Positions 24,060 through 31,404 of a stretch of DNA of 45,566 bases are shown here, one piece after another; positions within the stretch are counted from its first letter, which is position 1, and the number at the start of each line of letters is the position of its first letter. The position numbers were made by a program, and so were the translations under genes. The notes under the pieces are model-generated. The model ran no database searches. It worked only from the letters and a program-made list of their open reading frames with translations, and had not been told where the DNA came from. Source of the DNA: a virus; IMG/VR virus record IMGVR_UViG_3300031566_000084, positions 1-45,566 of that record, one strand, 5' to 3'.

Positions 24060-24321
24060 TAATCTTCTCCTTCCTTATGGACTCCAGCGTGCTTTCACCA
24101 TATTGCACACTGCGAGATTCAACGTGCCGATTAAATTCTTCGTGGGTAGCCTCAGTATCAAAGTCCCAACCTAAACACCATACTTTTCCACATCTATAGC
24201 ATAGATGAAGATACGGTGATTCCCTCAGATGCTTATGCGCTGGATTGCATTTCCAACAGGAGCGGAGACACGGCTCTATTCCAAATTCAAACATATAGTG
24301 ACCATCTTTTAGAAATATCAT
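24046..24321 (-). CDS. Cys-rich zinc-finger-like protein, first gene after P24
   Basis: 91 residues, GAGGAATGGTTAG before ATG. CLRSCWKC, then HLCYRCGKVWCLGW form a probable zinc module (residues ~18-50); a charged helical tail follows. It begins 30 bp after the -10 of P24. Function unknown. Confidence 0.65.
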   Translation of the reverse strand: MIFLKDGHYMFEFGIEPCLRSCWKCNPAHKHLRESPYLHLCYRCGKVWCLGWDFDTEATHEEFNRHVESRSVQYGESTLESIRKEKINGIN

Positions 24322-24351
24322 CTAACCATTCCTCAAGACCCAGTTCCCATC

Positions 24352-24380
24352 ATTGTAGCACAATCACTATGATTTGTCAA
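24352..24380 (-). promoter_or_regulatory. Sigma70 promoter P24 with CATAG dyad
   Basis: TTGACA (24380-24375), spacer AATCATAGTGATTGTGC, TACAAT (24357-24352). Overlaps the end of the upstream gene, whose last codons (K-F-D-K-S-stop) are the -35 and spacer. Confidence 0.88.
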
Positions 24381-24588
24381 ATTTCAGATTGACGAAGACC
24401 ATACAGTCTAAGTCTCGCTCCAAGTTCTCTTGAATGCTCCGTATCGTCTCCAAGAGGTCAGGATTGGTGCAGTAGATGTTGAAACGCACATAGACTGGCA
24501 TGGCGAGGTCGTCGCTCACGACGAACTCAGTCACCTCATGGACGCCAGGAAGGGCCTCGAGAGCGGTCTTGGCTTCAGCTAGGGTCAT
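24367..24588 (-). CDS. Small hypothetical protein ending in promoter P24
   Basis: 73 residues from ATG 24588 (AAGGAGGAGCAAG upstream). MTLAEAKTALEALPGVHEVTEF then RFNIYCTNPDLLETIRSIQENLERD: a ferredoxin-like fold is plausible. The C-terminus KFDKS is encoded by promoter DNA, as in the gene at 29650-29862. Function unknown. Confidence 0.65.
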   Translation of the reverse strand: MTLAEAKTALEALPGVHEVTEFVVSDDLAMPVYVRFNIYCTNPDLLETIRSIQENLERDLDCMVFVNLKFDKS

Positions 24589-25051
24589 CTTGCTCCTCCT
24601 TTTGGGCATCCAGATATGCCTCGATTGTCAAGCAGATGGTTTGGGGCAGATCGTCTCCTTCCCGATCATCGTGTTGCCATGTGCATTTCTCTGAATCCCA
24701 GCCCCATGAAAGCCTACATGTATAGGGCTTGTACTTACCGTCCCTCATACGAACTGCGCTCCAGCAGCCCTTACCCCTCACTGCCTCCAAGACGTCCATC
24801 GCTTGGGACCTGTTCTTGTGCGGCTGCCAGTCAGAATAGTCATCCACTGTGAAAACCGAGCCATATGCACGTTTCCAATAGCTCCTCTTCCACTCCCTCA
24901 TTGACCTGTTGAGGAACTTTGGGGGCACGACATCAATGTACCCTTGTTGCTCTTCTGGGGTCAGGTCATCCCAGACAAGTAGCCCCATCAGCTCTCGTGC
25001 AATGCGCTTGGCTAAACATTGCCACTCGGCGTCAGTCTTGTTGGTCATCAT
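24575..25051 (-). CDS. Tandem paralogue 1, phage ABA-sandwich-like protein
   Basis: 158 residues, AAGGAGAAACC before ATG ATG. Shares TDAEW..L..R.ARE.MGL..WDD and W-Q-P-H near residue 85, plus a C-terminal helix TICLTIEAYLDAQKEE, with the next two genes. The ending (predicted beta-alpha-beta closed by an I-C-L-A helix) resembles the phage ABA sandwich/BC1872-type domain, function unknown. Confidence 0.7.
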   Translation of the reverse strand: MMTNKTDAEWQCLAKRIARELMGLLVWDDLTPEEQQGYIDVVPPKFLNRSMREWKRSYWKRAYGSVFTVDDYSDWQPHKNRSQAMDVLEAVRGKGCWSAVRMRDGKYKPYTCRLSWGWDSEKCTWQHDDREGDDLPQTICLTIEAYLDAQKEEQDDPS

Positions 25052-25551
25052 GGTTTCTCCTTCTGGGCATTGGCCCATGCTTCTATCGCGAGGCAGATAG
25101 CCTTGGCACGACTGACGTGTTCCCCCCGCCAAATGCCAACACAACCGAATCCCTCCCATATCAGCACCCGATAGCGAGTCAGATGTGGGGCAAGTAAAAA
25201 GATGGAGTGTCCATGACGACGTATCTTGACTATCCTATCCAGCACCATCAGTGCCTGAGCCACGTCCTCGTGGGGCCGCCAGTCACGACGCTCGTAGGCG
25301 TGAATCCATCCATATTCTGGATGCCTCTGCCACCAGAACGATTGCTGGGTAGCGAGAGTGAGTTCTGCCCAACCAACGCTGGGTTGGCTAGAATTGTCCC
25401 AGTAAGGCGCATCAACAAGACCCCCATAGCGTATCAAGAGGAATGAACCGCGCTCCGCTTGGGGAATGTCATCCCACTTGCATAGACCCATCACCTCTCG
25501 CGCAAGTCGTTCGTCCAGCTCTCGCCATTCGGCGTCAGTCCTCTTGGGCAT
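25048..25551 (-). CDS. Tandem paralogue 2, phage ABA-sandwich-like protein
   Basis: 167 residues from ATG 25551 (AAGGAGGAGCAAC upstream). MPKRTDAEWRELDERLAREV, MGLCKWDDI, DWRPHEDVAQALMVLDRI and KAICLAIEAWANAQKEK align with the two neighbours, but the middle is different and longer. The overlap with paralogue 1 is ATGA-type. Function unknown. Confidence 0.7.
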   Translation of the reverse strand: MPKRTDAEWRELDERLAREVMGLCKWDDIPQAERGSFLLIRYGGLVDAPYWDNSSQPSVGWAELTLATQQSFWWQRHPEYGWIHAYERRDWRPHEDVAQALMVLDRIVKIRRHGHSIFLLAPHLTRYRVLIWEGFGCVGIWRGEHVSRAKAICLAIEAWANAQKEKP

Positions 25552-26002
25552 GTTGCTCCTCCTTCTGGGCATCCAGAAACTGCTCGATTGCCAAACAGAT
25601 GGCCTCGCGCAGAGTAGGCGCAAAGGTCAAAGTTTCAGGCGCATCGGGATTCCCAAAAGCACACATGTAGCTGCGTAGCCGCTTTGGTGTCGCACGTTCC
25701 AGCGTATATCCTACATCTGGATATTTGTCCGCAACTGTATCCAGCGCCCTCAGTGCCTGTTCCACGTCGAGATGGGGCTGCCAGCCAGAGAACGCATGGA
25801 GGGGGAACACAGACTCATGTTGGCGCTTCCAATAGTTCTTCTTCCACCGCTCCAGCGACATGTCGAGGAACTTTTTGGGCGTAACGTCAATGTAGTCTTG
25901 TCGTTCCGCAGGGGTTAGGTCGTCCCAGGTAAGCAACCCCATAATCTCGCATGCTATTCGTTGATCCAGGGCCTGCCATTCGGCGTCAGTCTTGGTCATC
26001 AT
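25535..26002 (-). CDS. Tandem paralogue 3, phage ABA-sandwich-like protein
   Basis: 155 residues. Closest to paralogue 1: MGLLTWDDLTPAERQDYIDV, KKFLDMSLERWKKNYWKRQ and AICLAIEQFLDAQKEEQ. The near identity of parts 1 and 3 with the divergent copy 2 between them suggests repeated unequal duplication. GAAGGGATAG before ATG ATG. Confidence 0.7.
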   Translation of the reverse strand: MMTKTDAEWQALDQRIACEIMGLLTWDDLTPAERQDYIDVTPKKFLDMSLERWKKNYWKRQHESVFPLHAFSGWQPHLDVEQALRALDTVADKYPDVGYTLERATPKRLRSYMCAFGNPDAPETLTFAPTLREAICLAIEQFLDAQKEEQHAQED

Positions 26003-26247
26003 CTATCCCTTCTTTGAATCAGTCGGAGGCATTGTTGACAGACCCTATCGCCCCACTCGATTGTTCTCTTGCGATTGCGATAACCAGCCTTGCTTCTACA
26101 CAAAGGCCATAGCGCTCGACTTTCATTCCACAGGTGAATAACATGCCCATAAGGAACATACCCTGCTACCAGACTACTTCGATAAGTCATCGCCTGTTTC
26201 ACGAACTTCATCTCTGCTACGTAGTCTCGTGGTTCAGTCTTGGTCAT
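25999..26247 (-). CDS. Small basic protein with C-terminal CxxC
   Basis: 82 residues from ATG 26247 (AAGGAGACTCGA upstream). Arg-rich C-terminus (CRSKAGYRNRKRTIEWGDRV) followed by CQQC. Possible nucleic-acid-binding zinc site with C61. Not recognised. Confidence 0.6.
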   Translation of the reverse strand: MTKTEPRDYVAEMKFVKQAMTYRSSLVAGYVPYGHVIHLWNESRALWPLCRSKAGYRNRKRTIEWGDRVCQQCLRLIQRRDR

Positions 26248-26554
26248 TCGAGTCTCCTTCCAGGGCGCGACGCAGAGGATCAATAACTAATTGAAGGTTG
26301 GAGAGTGCCCACGAGTCCTCTACAAACCCCTTCTTCCATTCCAGGGCTATCTCCAGAGCCTCCTCCACGAGCCTCTGGTCAACTGGAGCTTGCTCCTTAT
26401 GCTTGCCCTCCAGGACGTCGAGCCGCTCCCCTTGGACCTCTACTTGCTGGGCCAGTTCAATAAGCCAATTTGCTAAATCCACGGTGTCCATCTTCCAGCC
26501 TTCCCCCTCCTCATGGGATAGTTGCATAGGAAGGCTCTCACTCAGTTTTGGCAT
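26234..26554 (-). CDS. Hypothetical helical protein
   Basis: 106 residues from ATG 26554 (GGAGGAGTGAG upstream). PKLSESLPM...DLANWLIELAQQVEVQGERLDVLE: coiled coil, then DPLRRALEGD. Resembles the start of the 19289-19855 product. Function unknown. Confidence 0.65.
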   Translation of the reverse strand: MPKLSESLPMQLSHEEGEGWKMDTVDLANWLIELAQQVEVQGERLDVLEGKHKEQAPVDQRLVEEALEIALEWKKGFVEDSWALSNLQLVIDPLRRALEGDSNDQD

Positions 26555-26555
26555 C

Positions 26556-26948
26556 TCACTCCTCCAGTTCCTTGACCACCTCTCTTGGTTTCCAGTCGGC
26601 ACAATACCAATCAGGCATATTATCTGTGATGCGAAGACTACATAGCCACTCATTCCTCAAATCATCGTAGTGGAAGAAATGGCACGTCTCGCACCGCTGT
26701 TTCCGCAGCCGCAGCACTTCCCTCAGCACCAGCGAATAGCCCTCACGGGCCGCAGCGATGAAGATGGCATTCTGTGGCAACATTGCTGGTGCTACATAGT
26801 ATTTGCCCGCATAGGCTCCAGCAATGACAGCCACATTGCATATGTCAACCTGATCTGGCCAACGCTCAGTGCGCCATGGCTCCTCGGTCGCCGCCCCACA
26901 CAACCTTAGTTGCTCTTCGATCCATTCATCAGTCAGTGCTGTTGGCAT
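26556..26948 (-). CDS. Ead/Ea22-like protein with C-terminal CxxCxFF cluster
   Basis: 130 residues, AGGAGGCCGCCG before ATG. Middle: PQNAIFIAAAREGYSLVLREVLRL, as in Ead/Ea22-type phage proteins; end: CETCHFFHYDD...WLCS...WYCADW, the Cys cluster that recurs in three other proteins here. Likely a metal-binding early protein of unknown role. Confidence 0.65.
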   Translation of the reverse strand: MPTALTDEWIEEQLRLCGAATEEPWRTERWPDQVDICNVAVIAGAYAGKYYVAPAMLPQNAIFIAAAREGYSLVLREVLRLRKQRCETCHFFHYDDLRNEWLCSLRITDNMPDWYCADWKPREVVKELEE

Positions 26949-27312
26949 CGGCGGCCTCCTGTTTCAGGGCATCCTCTATGGCGTTGATGGCATCGATGAC
27001 ATCTGGGTCGCTCTCTGCAGCGGGATGGCGACCGATGGCTTCTACTAGACGCTCGATCATAGGCTTTTCTAATGGCCTTTCGTTTACCTCTCGCTCAGGA
27101 AGGAAGATAGTCCACCCCCAAGGGCTGACGCCAGTAAAACGATAAGTTTTGTTGTTGAACATTTCGTCAGCCCAGTGAGCGACCAGCCACGCCTCCTCTT
27201 TGGTAAGAGGGCAATCCTCACATTGTGAGTAGCGATCATAGCCATCTCTGTGTACCATGATGTTGAAGAAGTCACCATTATGAGAGTAGTTGACTGCACA
27301 AGCGCTTTTCAT
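26929..27312 (-). CDS. Hypothetical protein, 127 residues
   Basis: AAGGAGACAAG before ATG; 3' end overlaps the next gene by 20 bp. Beta-rich N-terminus with one CxxC (CEDCPLT), then WGWTIFLPER and a helical tail. Not recognised. Confidence 0.65.
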   Translation of the reverse strand: MKSACAVNYSHNGDFFNIMVHRDGYDRYSQCEDCPLTKEEAWLVAHWADEMFNNKTYRFTGVSPWGWTIFLPEREVNERPLEKPMIERLVEAIGRHPAAESDPDVIDAINAIEDALKQEAADANSTD

Positions 27313-27336
27313 CTTGTCTCCTTCACATCCACATCG

Positions 27337-27591
27337 CTAGTCCCGATAGGGAATCTCTGCGAATGGGGGAAAGAATGCACAGGCGAGGTTCTTGGAGAGT
27401 TTGCAGCCGCGACTGTCCACGAAATCAACCGTCTCCTTCTCAAGCGTTGTGCTCCCCTCCGTCGCTCCGATGTAGGCTGCCCAGTCAAACGGCTCATCTG
27501 GGCCTTCCCCCTCTTTTGGAGGGAGCATCGTCACTACCCCGACCACCGCCACCGCGAATCCGTTGCTGTTCCAGTAATACCATTTCCTCAT
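27337..27591 (-). CDS. Small hypothetical protein with hydrophobic segment
   Basis: 84 residues from ATG 27591 (AAGGAGGAAAATGAG upstream; the 125-residue frame begins in the neighbour). MRKWYYWNSNGFAVAVVGVV may be a membrane segment or a beta strand. Function unknown. Confidence 0.6.
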   Translation of the reverse strand: MRKWYYWNSNGFAVAVVGVVTMLPPKEGEGPDEPFDWAAYIGATEGSTTLEKETVDFVDSRGCKLSKNLACAFFPPFAEIPYRD

Positions 27592-27605
27592 CTCATTTTC
27601 CTCCT

Positions 27606-27812
27606 TCAGACCCTCATGTCCAATACCCACAGAAATGCTTGCAGGGCCAGGCAAACGACGATGCAGAGCGTGCCCTGCCCAATGGTCGGCCTCCTTGGCC
27701 TGAATGCGTCGCAACTAGGACTATTAGAACACACCGATATTTCCCACTGGTCACAGTCACCAATGGATACCAATATCCGCAAGAAGTGCTGGCAGTCCCT
27801 ACACTTAGGCAT
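27606..27812 (-). CDS. Cys-cluster protein with C-terminal membrane helix
   Basis: 68 residues, AAGGAGGTGGGCG before ATG. CRDCQHF, then CDQWEISVCSNSPSCDAF (Cys cluster of the CxxCxFF type), then a C-terminal hydrophobic helix (GTLCIVVCLALQAFLWVL). A tail-anchored metal-binding protein is a fair description. Function unknown. Confidence 0.65.
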   Translation of the reverse strand: MPKCRDCQHFLRILVSIGDCDQWEISVCSNSPSCDAFRPRRPTIGQGTLCIVVCLALQAFLWVLDMRV

Positions 27813-28035
27813 CGCCCACCTCCTTCTGGTGGCGGGCCAGAGCAGTCTCCAAATCGTCGATGGCGTAGTCTATATTCACTGACCATAACGGATTGGAAGG
27901 TCCCCCAATCTTCCTCAACCAGACCAATGCGCTTTTGATTGCCTCTACAAGTTCGTCCACCAGCGACGGTAAGCCACGGCACTCTTGACGAGAGAACTCG
28001 CAAGTATAAGAAAACTTACACGCCTTGTTCACCAT
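27805..28035 (-). CDS. Small helical protein
   Basis: 76 residues from ATG 28035 (TGATG overlap with the upstream stop; GTG 28038 is an alternative). Two Cys near the N-terminus, then amphipathic helices (LVDELVEAIKSALVWLRKI; DDLETALARHQKEV). Not recognised. Confidence 0.6.
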   Translation of the reverse strand: MVNKACKFSYTCEFSRQECRGLPSLVDELVEAIKSALVWLRKIGGPSNPLWSVNIDYAIDDLETALARHQKEVGDA

Positions 28036-28226
28036 CACGTCTCTTTCTGCTCGCCCGCTGGCGACTTAGACTTATCACACAGACATTGATGTTCCTTTTG
28101 AAGGATGCCTAACTCGCGGCGTATGTCATCTCCATAATCAGGGGATCTGTTGACGGGGTATTCATAGAGTCCGATAAGCTGACCACATTTGGGACAGTAT
28201 TGCCAGTATATGGGTTTGGGCTTCAC
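28035..28226 (-). CDS. Small zinc-ribbon protein
   Basis: 63 residues, GTG start with GGAGGAGGTAGCC upstream. CPKCGQLIGLYEY and CLC near residue 50 form a probable zinc ribbon; Lys-rich tail. Function unknown. Confidence 0.6.
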   Translation of the reverse strand: MKPKPIYWQYCPKCGQLIGLYEYPVNRSPDYGDDIRRELGILQKEHQCLCDKSKSPAGEQKET

Positions 28227-28241
28227 GGCTACCTCCTCCTT

Positions 28242-28466
28242 CTACTCGCCCGCTGGCTGGATGTCATCCAGGCTATCCAGATAGGCGTCCTCTGACAGCA
28301 GAACGTCCATCGACAAGAACTCGCCACACGTTGGGCAGTGTGCCGTGTACTCACCGACGGTTGGGCTTTCCTCTTCATTGTCCCTATACACCGGCGCGTA
28401 ACGGAATCCTGTCCATCTGAACTCGACCCAGATTCTGTGACCGCATCCGTGCCATTTGGCTATCAC
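28242..28466 (-). CDS. Small zinc-binding protein
   Basis: 74 residues, GTG start (GGAGAAGGAC upstream). HGCGH at the N-terminus and HCPTCGEF in the middle could share a zinc ion; acidic tail ends QPAGE. Function unknown. Confidence 0.6.
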   Translation of the reverse strand: MIAKWHGCGHRIWVEFRWTGFRYAPVYRDNEEESPTVGEYTAHCPTCGEFLSMDVLLSEDAYLDSLDDIQPAGE

Positions 28467-28484
28467 GTCCTTCTCCTTTGCCAG

Positions 28485-28685
28485 CTACTCGCTGGTGGTT
28501 ACGATTTCCATTTCATCTTCGAAACAGAGGAATTCCTTCCCATCAGAAAAACGTACCCTGATTAGAGTTCCGATATACCCCATCTCAGGGAGGCCGATGA
28601 CCGTTCCTTCTTGACCAACGAGGTCTGAAGTCGGTTTGTAAAACGGATTGCTTGACACGATCTTTACCCGATCACCTATCTGCAT
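28485..28685 (-). CDS. KOW/SH3-like small protein
   Basis: 66 residues, GGGAGGTGGACT before ATG. MQIGDRVKIVSSN...LVGQEGTVIGLPEMG...IRVRFSDGKEFLCFEDEMEIV is the typical five-strand SH3/KOW barrel used for binding RNA or protein. Role unknown. Confidence 0.7.
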   Translation of the reverse strand: MQIGDRVKIVSSNPFYKPTSDLVGQEGTVIGLPEMGYIGTLIRVRFSDGKEFLCFEDEMEIVTTSE

Positions 28686-28705
28686 AGTCCACCTCCCTCT
28701 ACCAG

Positions 28706-28990
28706 TTACTCCGCTGGCGGGGCAGATTTGGGCACAACGTGTTCATCGAACAGAGGCCCACTGAGCAAAGCAATATCAGTGCTGCCCAACTTGGCGGGGA
28801 CGTGGAGCACGTTGTCGGTGAGTTCGAGTGTTCGCCCCGTAGAGCGAAAGCCAAGCATGATTCCCTCAACCAACTGAGTGCCAAGACCGATCTTCCAGGC
28901 TTCCTCAGCGGTGTGGCCGATCTGGTCTTTGTTCGGGATGACGAATGTGTAGTCATCCTTAGAGTAAATGGGTGCGAAGTCTCTGTTCAT
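28706..28990 (-). CDS. Hypothetical protein, 94 residues
   Basis: AGAAGGAGGACTG before ATG. MNRDFAPIYSKDDYTFVIPN then EGIMLGFRSTGRTLELTDNVLHV: mixed alpha/beta. Not recognised. Confidence 0.65.
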   Translation of the reverse strand: MNRDFAPIYSKDDYTFVIPNKDQIGHTAEEAWKIGLGTQLVEGIMLGFRSTGRTLELTDNVLHVPAKLGSTDIALLSGPLFDEHVVPKSAPPAE

Positions 28991-29001
28991 CAGTCCTCCT
29001 T

Positions 29002-29274
29002 CTATTCACCCGTGCGTTCGTAATTGAATACCTGAAATCCCCCACCAGCTTTCCATAACTGGAGCCAATGCTTGAGATCAGCCTCGAAATGATGTGCCAA
29101 CGGCCTATCTGCGAATCCACTAACGATTTGAACTTTGCACATAGGGCACTCGAATAAGTCGGCTAACCATATTTGGTATGGCTTTGGAGACGATGAAAAC
29201 ATATCTACCACTGCGATCCCTGTTTTGATCTGTTGGAACTCTGTTTCGCATTTAACACAGATGGGACGTTTCAT
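29002..29274 (-). CDS. Zinc-finger-like protein
   Basis: 90 residues; overlap with upstream stop (ATGA). Two pairs: CVKCETEF (residues 6-9) and CPMCKVQI (43-46), a zinc ribbon, followed by a His/Trp-rich helix. Function unknown. Confidence 0.65.
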   Translation of the reverse strand: MKRPICVKCETEFQQIKTGIAVVDMFSSSPKPYQIWLADLFECPMCKVQIVSGFADRPLAHHFEADLKHWLQLWKAGGGFQVFNYERTGE

Positions 29275-29615
29275 CGTTTTGCCTCCTGACGCTCATAGCC
29301 TTGACTAAAATCTTCACCAAAGGCTTCTGCGAGCTTTTTTATTCCCGCCGATCCTACGTCAAACAATCGATCAGGAAGTTCTGGAGCAGTCATAGTCCTA
29401 ACCCATTTGGCGTGTCCCACCTTTGCCAGCTCTTCGGTAGCATAAGTTTCGACAATGACCCACTTTCCACTGTTGTACGCTGGATGGGTAATGGCCGTCT
29501 CGTAGTTCTCATCTGCATCACAAACCATACACGTATCTATGATTAGCTTGCCATCCTCAAAGCGACCAATCTTGCGCTCATCATAGTCACCAAGTATACC
29601 GAGAAAGTCTAACAT
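29271..29615 (-). CDS. Hypothetical protein, first gene after P29
   Basis: 114 residues, AAAGGAGAAAAGG before ATG, 19 bp after the -10 of P29. MLDFLGILGDYDERKIGRFE...IIDTCMVCDADENYETAI...WVIVETYATEELAKVGHAKWV: beta-alpha repeats, a small early-protein pattern common in phages. Role unknown. Confidence 0.7.
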   Translation of the reverse strand: MLDFLGILGDYDERKIGRFEDGKLIIDTCMVCDADENYETAITHPAYNSGKWVIVETYATEELAKVGHAKWVRTMTAPELPDRLFDVGSAGIKKLAEAFGEDFSQGYERQEAKR

Positions 29616-29634
29616 CCTTTTCTCCTTTTATCAT

Positions 29635-29663
29635 AGTGTAGCACAAATGCTATGATTTGTCAA
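29635..29663 (-). promoter_or_regulatory. Sigma70 promoter P29 with CATAG dyad half
   Basis: TTGACA (29663-29658), spacer AATCATAGCATTTGTGC, TACACT (29640-29635). Overlaps the last codons (K-F-D-K-S-stop) of the upstream gene. Confidence 0.88.
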
Positions 29664-29862
29664 ATTTGGTCGGTGGGCCTGCGAGTTCTACTATCACATC
29701 CTTAAGTTCTGCGATTTGGCTCGTAATGTAGTAGTGGTAATTGCCCAGAGTTGCCAGTATTTGGCTAGGAATCTCGTCTCCATAGATCTCAATAAAATTG
29801 TATATCGCCTCACGAGCTTCTTTGTAGCGCTCTATCGCCTTTCTCAGTTCTTTCATTTCCAT
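29650..29862 (-). CDS. Small helical protein ending in promoter P29
   Basis: 70 residues, GGAGGAAAGAACA before ATG. MEMKELRKAIERYKEAREAIYNFI, then a second helix; C-terminus TKFDKS is encoded by the promoter. Function unknown. Confidence 0.7.
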   Translation of the reverse strand: MEMKELRKAIERYKEAREAIYNFIEIYGDEIPSQILATLGNYHYYITSQIAELKDVIVELAGPPTKFDKS

Positions 29863-29874
29863 TGTTCTTTCCTC

Positions 29875-29955
29875 CTACGCACGGCCTATACACCAGAAGA
29901 TAAAACCAGATAATACCAACATTGCAATTAGCACTATTGCTGTCGGCCAGTCCAT
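29875..29955 (-). CDS. 26-residue single-pass membrane peptide
   Basis: ATG at 29955 with AAAGGAAAACGAAT upstream, inside the 3' end of the zinc gene. M-D-W-P-T-A-I-V-L-I-A-M-L-V-L-S-G-F then IFWCIGRA: one membrane helix. Tiny proteins starting MDWP with one helix recur in phage early regions, which supports it. Function unknown. Confidence 0.6.
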   Translation of the reverse strand: MDWPTAIVLIAMLVLSGFIFWCIGRA

Positions 29956-30104
29956 ATTCGTTTTCCTTTCTTTCGCTCATTGGGGTCATAGACAACACCA
30001 CAGGTGGCGCAAGTCACGACTTCGTCGTCCCAAATAAGACGGTCAACGTCTCGTTCGCCACAACTGGGGCAGGCATCGGTGGGAAGGACTAAGTTATTTT
30101 TCAT
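29934..30104 (-). CDS. Small zinc-ribbon protein
   Basis: 56 residues from ATG 30104 (AGGAGACCAACA upstream). CPSCGERDVDRL and CATCGVVYDPNE form a TFIIB/FYDLN-type zinc ribbon; the tail is basic (RKKGKRIW). Nucleic-acid binding is plausible. Confidence 0.7.
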   Translation of the reverse strand: MKNNLVLPTDACPSCGERDVDRLIWDDEVVTCATCGVVYDPNERKKGKRIWTGRQQ

Positions 30105-30129
30105 TGTTGGTCTCCTATAATCACTAGTG

Positions 30130-30399
30130 TTACGCCTTATCAAATTCGTCGCTTACTCGTTGTTCTAAGTCCTGGATATTGCCCAAACCAAGAATCACCG
30201 TATCTGATTCTAACACCACAGCTAGAATGCCCCTGTAGTTCTCGATGATGAATGCGGGATAGCGGGCTACAATGCCACGTCGCACTACACGACCGACGAT
30301 GTGTGGGGCTAATTGGCTGCAGATGTAGTCGCCTGGTTGAATGGCAGCAATGGTCATCGGAATACTGTCTCCGTCGCCAATGTCGAGTCGATCAGTCAT
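30130..30399 (-). CDS. Hypothetical protein, 89 residues
   Basis: Start uncertain: ATG 30399 has AAGGGACG upstream; the long frame to 30576 has no site and overlaps the upstream gene. MTIAAIQPGDYICSQL then RRGIVARYPAFIIENYRGILAVVLE: beta-rich. Not recognised. Confidence 0.6.
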   Translation of the reverse strand: MTDRLDIGDGDSIPMTIAAIQPGDYICSQLAPHIVGRVVRRGIVARYPAFIIENYRGILAVVLESDTVILGLGNIQDLEQRVSDEFDKA

Positions 30400-30443
30400 C
30401 GTCCCTTTGCTATTCGATAGCAGTCGTACCATGCTTGGCTGCG

Positions 30444-30677
30444 CTACTCGGCCTTTGCCAACATCTTCTCCAGCCGATCTATTTCGTTTTTGTCTTTTTT
30501 CATTACGGGTGAGATGGTTACTCCAGGTAGTGGCTCGCCAGTTCTTCCAATAGCACCAAATACTGAGTATCCCCAAGTGGTGAACGTTCCGTCGTGGTTG
30601 TCCTCGGCGATGGTGCTATGTCCTTCGGAATCTGTAGCTCTAACCCAAGTATATGCGGTCAATCTTGGCGATGTCAT
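30444..30677 (-). CDS. Hypothetical protein, 77 residues
   Basis: ATG 30677 with GGAG eight bases upstream, overlapping the upstream gene by 38 bp. TAYTWVRATDSEGHSTIAED then a charged helical tail (KKDKNEIDRLEKMLAK). Not recognised; the large overlap lowers confidence. Confidence 0.55.
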   Translation of the reverse strand: MTSPRLTAYTWVRATDSEGHSTIAEDNHDGTFTTWGYSVFGAIGRTGEPLPGVTISPVMKKDKNEIDRLEKMLAKAE

Positions 30678-31302
30678 AGGCGTAACTCCTAGCGTAGTCT
30701 TCTGGTGGAGTCAGTCGGCCCTTGATATATTCACAGAGTTCGCGCCTTTTCTCCTGATCGCGTAAGAAGACATAGCCACCAGATCCGATACACTGTTGGC
30801 AGTCCTCATCATCCAAGAAACCTTGCAGCTTCCACCTGGTGTAATGGATCAGCCAAGTGCAATCTTGTCCACACATGCCCATCAGGAGATACCGCTTGCT
30901 TCCATGCTCGATCAAGCAGAAGTCATTATCCCAAGCCAGTTTGTAGGCTTCCTGCCACTTGGGACTGTCGTGGTCAACGTCCAAATAGTCATCCCAGACC
31001 TTGACCTCATAGGCTGTGTTCCACATGACCTCAAATTGACCGTTGGAGCAATGTTCACAGTAAATCTTACCTTCATCGTCACAATCCTCACAGAGAGTAT
31101 CCCCTATTCCTTCGCACTCCTGACACTCTCGATCAGCTACTATACCAAACCCCGCGCACTCTGGGCACTCGATCGATCCCTCCCCACCGCAAGTATCACA
31201 GTCGTATTCGCCTTCCCCGTGGCAGTAGGGGCAAGTTGTATCATAGTCCTCGTACCAAGCTTCGTTTTTGTCTATGATCTCGCCAAAGTCTAGGGTTTGC
31301 AT
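30640..31302 (-). CDS. DnaJ-type Cys-rich protein, first gene after P31
   Basis: 220 residues from ATG 31302 (AAAGGAGGAGCA upstream). Residues ~22-95 carry six or more CxxC units with Gly (CPYCHGEG, CDTCGGEG, CPECAGFG, CQECEGIG, CEDCDDEG, CEHCSNG), a DnaJ zinc-finger array without J domain; a further CQQCIGSGG lies near residue 175. It may act in protein or RNA binding. Begins 30 bp after the -10 of P31. Confidence 0.75.
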   Translation of the reverse strand: MQTLDFGEIIDKNEAWYEDYDTTCPYCHGEGEYDCDTCGGEGSIECPECAGFGIVADRECQECEGIGDTLCEDCDDEGKIYCEHCSNGQFEVMWNTAYEVKVWDDYLDVDHDSPKWQEAYKLAWDNDFCLIEHGSKRYLLMGMCGQDCTWLIHYTRWKLQGFLDDEDCQQCIGSGGYVFLRDQEKRRELCEYIKGRLTPPEDYARSYAYDIAKIDRIYLG

Positions 31303-31332
31303 TGCTCCTCCTTTGATTAGATTAGTGAGCAT

Positions 31333-31361
31333 ATCATAGCACAACTACTATGATTTGTCAA
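31333..31361 (-). promoter_or_regulatory. Sigma70 promoter P31 with perfect 7-bp dyad
   Basis: TTGACA (31361-31356), spacer AATCATAGTAGTTGTGC, TATGAT (31338-31333). ATCATAG in the spacer and CTATGAT at the -10 are exact inverted repeats separated by 8 bp. Confidence 0.9.
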
Positions 31362-31404
31362 ATTCGGCTAAAGTGCCTTCGTCAAGCCAGATGAAATTGG
31401 TCGT

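Noticed and set aside
27250-27882. 210-codon plus-strand frame
   Set aside because: Antisense to three genes with good ribosome sites; no site of its own.
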